This document shows positions 3,581-6,561 of a stretch of DNA of 6,561 nt, piece after piece. A model generated the notes under the pieces. That model was not told the origin of the DNA. It was given only the letters and a program-made list of their open reading frames with translations, and searched no databases. Position numbers and translations under genes: made by a program. The stretch's first letter is position 1. Every line of letters starts with the position of its first letter. Origin of the DNA: Clostridia bacterium (GTDB lineage Bacteria > Bacillota > Clostridia > Oscillospirales > CAG-382); NCBI GenBank assembly GCA_900754535.1, contig CAAEDF010000269.1:1-6561 (forward strand). Reading direction: 5' to 3'.

Positions 3581-6561
3581 TTATTCTGCGGAGATGCGAA
3601 TCCACATCATGGGGCGCAGGCCTCGGCTGGTAGTGGCCTCGTGCGCGGTACTAATATCGCCTGTGTCTATGTCTACCGCAAGCATATGGGCTTTTGAGTT
3701 ATACTCATTGTCCGAGCTTCTGAGCCACCAGGCAAACGACTCTGATACGCCTTCTACACAGGTTGCCGGCAGGAGGCTCTCCGGGATCAGCTTCTGGTTG
3801 TTCCAGGTATATTCGCCCGCTTCTCCCTCTCCCGCAGGGGAAGCCTGGTCTACGGCAGACAGCCCGGTCACATCGGCATAGGAGGGAATGAAGACCGTAT
3901 CCACACAGGAATTCAGCTCAGGTTTAGAGCTGTAGCTCTTTAACGTGTAAAAACGGATCGTCGTCTCCTGCGCCACCTGGCTGAGAGTCGGCTGCGCATT
4001 CAGCCAGCTGCCGTTCAGAGTATCCCGTACCGATTCTACATGATTCCATTTTGCTGAGCCGTCGTTGCCCATCCGGCCGGTTTTGACAATATCTTTTGAG
4101 AAAATCAGCGCCAGGTCGTTTTCCTCGTCCACCGCCAGGACATAGAAGTCCAGGCCGTCGAAGTTGATCACGTCATAGGATTCTGCCGACAGCCCCAGCT
4201 CCTTCTCGGAGATGTCCGCCGCCCGAATGGCCGCGGAATCCTCGGCGTTAAGCCGGGCGGGGGCGGGATTTACCGTGACATAGAGGGTGTCGGTGATGGT
4301 CTGGCCGTCAACGAGATAGGAGGCCGTGACCCGGAGACGGGTATTCTGCTCGTCAGCGCCGACGGTCAGGGTGTTGCCGGTGATTTTGGTGTCGGCGGAG
4401 GTAGCGCCCCTTATCGTCCAGCTGACGGAGGGAGAGGTCACAGGGCTGCCGCTTACGCTGACCGACACGGGCAGCTCTACACTGCTGTTATACTCCACCG
4501 CTTCTGCCGGAGCAGTAACTTCGACGGAAGCATAGGTGGGGTTAAGGTTCACCCACACGGCCGGGCGGCAGTATCCCTCGGCAGTCTGGTAGTTAAATAC
4601 GGTTAAGTTTCCGGTTCCGTCGGAAGAGCTGATGGATCCTCCCGCAACCGCCGCAATGCCGGACATAGAGGCGGTGCCGCTGCCGCTTGTATAGTGCCGG
4701 CTGTTGCGCAGGAGCCAATGTGCCTCGGAATCGGTATTGCGGTAGGTAAATGTCTTGCGCAGGGCTTCCGGCAGGATGATACCCTCTGTTCCCAGGGTGT
4801 ACTCCTGTGCCTTTGCCGTCGTAGTGTTCGTATTCATAAAGGTATCCTGGGTCACATCAAAGGTGGTGCCGTACACATCCGCCTCGGAGAGGAGAAACAC
4901 CTTGTCGTTGGAGGTGATCCAGTACTCCGTATCATCGTCATAGATATAGAAACGGGTCTTTATCTCCGTCTCCGCCGCCGCGGCGCTCAGCGTGGGGTGC
5001 ATGGACAGCCACTGGCCGTTGAGATAATCGTGTACCGCACCGGTCGCCCAAATGGAGTCGTATGTACCGGTTGCATCATTTTTATTGGCAGTTGGGAAGA
5101 ACCGCTGGCGCTGCTCCTCGCTCACTCTTCTATTCTCACCGATGAAATTCATTTCCTCGGCTTCGGCGTATTTGGAAAGCAGCAGCGCCTTGTTGTCCTG
5201 CACCTTGAGGACGTACCATTCCACGCCGTCGATGAGTACCGTATCATAGGAATCGGCGCTCAGGGTAGACACGCTCTGGATTTCCGCGGCACGGATATCG
5301 GCTGAGGTTTCAAAGTCCAGCGTATTTGAAACGGCGGGGGTCTTGTCGGTCTCCAGCTGGATCCACATGGCCGGGCGCACGCCGGCGGCTCGACTCGGGG
5401 CCTTGTAGCCGCCGGCTCCATCGTCCGCCGCCCTGGTTACACTGTTAGGGGTACCTTTGGTGCTCGTGGTCGGTTTATAGCTGCGGGTCCACCAGTCGGT
5501 TTCTGTCCCGTCCTTCGTGGTGGCCTTCTGCAAATTCACCGGCAAAACGTCGCCCTGCCCTTCGCCTGTGCCGTCCCATTCATAATAGGTGGCAAGCCGC
5601 GGGTCGTATATGTCGTAGACATGGAACACATCCATTGCAGACAGAAGGAATACCTTGTCGCTTGTTGTGGACAGCACGCCTTTGTTGTCAATCTCATACA
5701 GCGTGGTTTCCACCGCCGCGTTGTACAGTTCGTTCTGCGTGCTCAGCCATTCATTGTTTAAGTAGTCGCGCAGGTCGCTGTCCTTCCAGTACACAGCCCC
5801 GTCTGCATCAAAGGCGCGCTCCTCCAGCACATAGCGGGAGAGGATCAGAGCGCGGTCGGTGTCGTAATCCACCGCCAGCACATACCACTCCGTATCGTCG
5901 ATGGTGACGATGCTGTACTGATTGCCCATGACAACCGCATTCCGGATCTCGTCAGAGGCGGAGCTGTCCATCTCGCCCTCCGTGGGCGGGATCTCTATCG
6001 TTGTGCCGGTTATGATCTCAAGCAGATTCTCAGCGTTGGCAGAGGGCACGCGCCCCGCCGAGCGGTCATAGAAGCCGGTGCCGTTGAGATAACCGATGTC
6101 GTCCGCCGTAACAAACTGGCCGACGACGTTTATGCCGTAGTAATAGCTGTCGCCGGGCGGATCGATCAGCTCGATGCCGTCAAGCAGCAGTCCCGTGGCG
6201 GTGCCGGGCTCGATGGGGTTTGCCCAATAGGCCCAGCCGTCGCTGTCCCATACCCAGAAGTCGCCCTTGACATCATAGTCTGCGATATCCGCATCAGGAT
6301 TGCCTTCCAAAGCGGTCCGGTATGCCTCCCGGCGGGTGACCCACTCCTCCATGGTGATGACCGTGCCGTTTATTGTTTCGGCGGCGGTGTGGGTCTCGCT
6401 CTTCAAGCGGACGCCGTCGTCCTCTATGTCGTTGTTGTCGTCGTCATAGGTGGCGTTGGCGGTAATCTGCTGGCTTAGGGTATAGATCACATAGTCGTCA
6501 TAGGGAACACCGGTGTCCGGCTTGCCGTCGTATGTACCGTTGATGTCCGCGGCAAGACTGT
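3581..6561 (-). CDS. Large secreted protein: TasA/SipW-type module plus three DUF6273-like repeats and an Ig-like domain (5' end cut by window)
   Basis: The frame is open for 992 codons from the window edge to the TAA at 3581-3583. The GTG at 6490 is not a real start: the 23 codons before it continue the homology (DSLAADINGTYD against DSLKADVNGTYD in the neighbour). The signal peptide and about 150 residues are therefore expected beyond the edge. The order is: TasA-like module (6561 to about 6000) with WVWDSDGWAYWA and GINVVGQFVTADDIG; DUF6273-like repeat 1 (about 5915-5350); repeat 2 (about 5250-4541); Ig-like domain (about 4537-4262); repeat 3 (about 4178-3584). Each repeat has [I/F]D(D/G)xx[WF]YVL, then A-L-[IL][LF]S[RK], LN-[EGQS]-WL, D-[KT]-VF[LI], a W[WL]xRxS motif and ends RP[AM][MV]W[IV]. 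The protein stops right after repeat 3, with no sorting signal or membrane anchor. DUF6273 function is unknown; a recognition or carbohydrate-binding role is only a guess. Confidence 0.88.
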   Translation of the reverse strand, partial: SLAADINGTYDGKPDTGVPYDDYVIYTLSQQITANATYDDDNNDIEDDGVRLKSETHTAAETINGTVITMEEWVTRREAYRTALEGNPDADIADYDVKGDFWVWDSDGWAYWANPIEPGTATGLLLDGIELIDPPGDSYYYGINVVGQFVTADDIGYLNGTGFYDRSAGRVPSANAENLLEIITGTTIEIPPTEGEMDSSASDEIRNAVVMGNQYSIVTIDDTEWYVLAVDYDTDRALILSRYVLEERAFDADGAVYWKDSDLRDYLNNEWLSTQNELYNAAVETTLYEIDNKGVLSTTSDKVFLLSAMDVFHVYDIYDPRLATYYEWDGTGEGQGDVLPVNLQKATTKDGTETDWWTRSYKPTTSTKGTPNSVTRAADDGAGGYKAPSRAAGVRPAMWIQLETDKTPAVSNTLDFETSADIRAAEIQSVSTLSADSYDTVLIDGVEWYVLKVQDNKALLLSKYAEAEEMNFIGENRRVSEEQRQRFFPTANKNDATGTYDSIWATGAVHDYLNGQWLSMHPTLSAAAAETEIKTRFYIYDDDTEYWITSNDKVFLLSEADVYGTTFDVTQDTFMNTNTTTAKAQEYTLGTEGIILPEALRKTFTYRNTDSEAHWLLRNSRHYTSGSGTASMSGIAAVAGGSISSSDGTGNLTVFNYQTAEGYCRPAVWVNLNPTYASVEVTAPAEAVEYNSSVELPVSVSVSGSPVTSPSVSWTIRGATSADTKITGNTLTVGADEQNTRLRVTASYLVDGQTITDTLYVTVNPAPARLNAEDSAAIRAADISEKELGLSAESYDVINFDGLDFYVLAVDEENDLALIFSKDIVKTGRMGNDGSAKWNHVESVRDTLNGSWLNAQPTLSQVAQETTIRFYTLKSYSSKPELNSCVDTVFIPSYADVTGLSAVDQASPAGEGEAGEYTWNNQKLIPESLLPATCVEGVSESFAWWLRSSDNEYNSKAHMLAVDIDTGDISTAHEATTSRGLRPMMWIRISAE
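3584..4178 (-). repeat. DUF6273-like repeat 3 (C-terminal)
   Basis: This copy runs from YDVINFDGLDFYVL to LRPMMWI and closes the protein five residues later. It is the most divergent: DFYVL replaces EWYVL and VDTVFIPSYADV replaces DKVFLLS. It is separated from repeat 2 by the Ig-like domain, so it may be the outermost, exposed unit. Confidence 0.72.
4541..5250 (-). repeat. DUF6273-like repeat 2
   Basis: This is the longest copy, from DTVLIDGVEWYVL to CRPAVWVNLN. The stretch between HWLLRNS and CRPAVW is rich in Gly, Ser, Thr and Ala and longer than in the other copies. The conserved NDKVFLLSEADV segment matches SDKVFLLSAMDV in repeat 1. Confidence 0.75.
5350..5915 (-). repeat. DUF6273-like repeat 1
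   Basis: This copy begins at VTIDDTEWYVL and ends at GVRPAMWIQLE. It carries WWTRS, then about 30 variable residues, then the RPAMWI end. A short linker with DEIRNA precedes it, matching the ADIRAAE and AAIRAAD linkers before the other two copies. It is a protein-level repeat; no near-identical DNA copy was seen. Confidence 0.75.
6065..6256 (-). repeat. Paralogous 64-codon block, copy in the DUF6273-repeat gene
   Basis: This is the partner of 2570-2761, with the same length and no gaps. The central GINVVGQFVTADDIG run is identical in both proteins. Differences cluster in the loop after GWAYWA and before the PP-DS-YYG segment, suggesting a conserved core with variable surface loops. Confidence 0.85.

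Noticed and set aside
2672..3697. A 341-codon plus-strand open frame
   Set aside because: It lies antisense to the TasA-like gene and runs across the gene spacer. Its product has no recognisable domain, while the minus-strand frame has a signal peptide, conserved blocks and a strong ribosome binding site.
4694..5305. A 203-codon plus-strand open frame
   Set aside because: It is antisense to DUF6273-like repeat 2, with no family resemblance or convincing ribosome binding site.
6488..6490. GTG as the start of the DUF6273-repeat protein
   Set aside because: The frame continues upstream to the window edge and those codons keep homology with the paralog, so this is an internal Val codon.
1..6561. 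CRISPR array, insertion sequence, tRNA or attachment site
   Set aside because: No regularly spaced direct repeats, transposase, recombinase or cloverleaf-like sequence was seen on either strand.

Overview
The window looks like part of a surface-protein operon from a moderately GC-rich Bacillota genome, most likely a gut-type Clostridia. The evidence is strong AGGAGG ribosome binding sites, SipW-type export signals, Cna_B/SpaA-fold and pilin isopeptide domains, DUF6273-like repeats and a sortase-type C-terminus. All three genes lie on the minus strand, so transcription runs from high to low coordinates. No RNA gene, CRISPR array, insertion sequence or recombinase is visible, and there is no gene-free stretch longer than about 110 bases.

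Layout in transcription order. (1) 6561 to 3581: a large secreted protein whose N-terminus lies beyond the window edge. Its visible start continues a TasA/SipW-type secreted module and is followed by three DUF6273-like repeats with a bacterial Ig-like domain between the second and third. (2) A 102-base spacer with two small hairpins and a clear ribosome binding site. (3) 3478 to 2198: a complete 426-residue protein with a SipW-type signal peptide, a module homologous to the start of the first protein, and a C-terminal Ig-like domain. (4) A 112-base spacer dominated by a 15-bp perfect hairpin, with a second hairpin overlapping it and a third overlapping the stop codon of the gene before. (5) 2085 to 1: a stalk-like adhesin/pilin-type protein starting at GTG. 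It has an N-terminal segment resembling a SipW-type signal, six predicted isopeptide-bond domains and a TPPTGD sorting motif. The window edge cuts it inside the membrane anchor.

How they may work together (inference): two related SipW-type secreted proteins share one module but carry different C-terminal modules (Ig-like, or DUF6273 repeats). They are encoded with one sortase-anchored, isopeptide-stiffened stalk that seems to use the same export route. This suggests a wall-attached fibre or matrix in which the stalk anchors TasA-like subunits. The required SipW-type signal peptidase and the sortase are not in the window and should be encoded nearby if the model is right. The hairpins between genes 2 and 3 could lower expression of the anchor relative to the matrix-like proteins.
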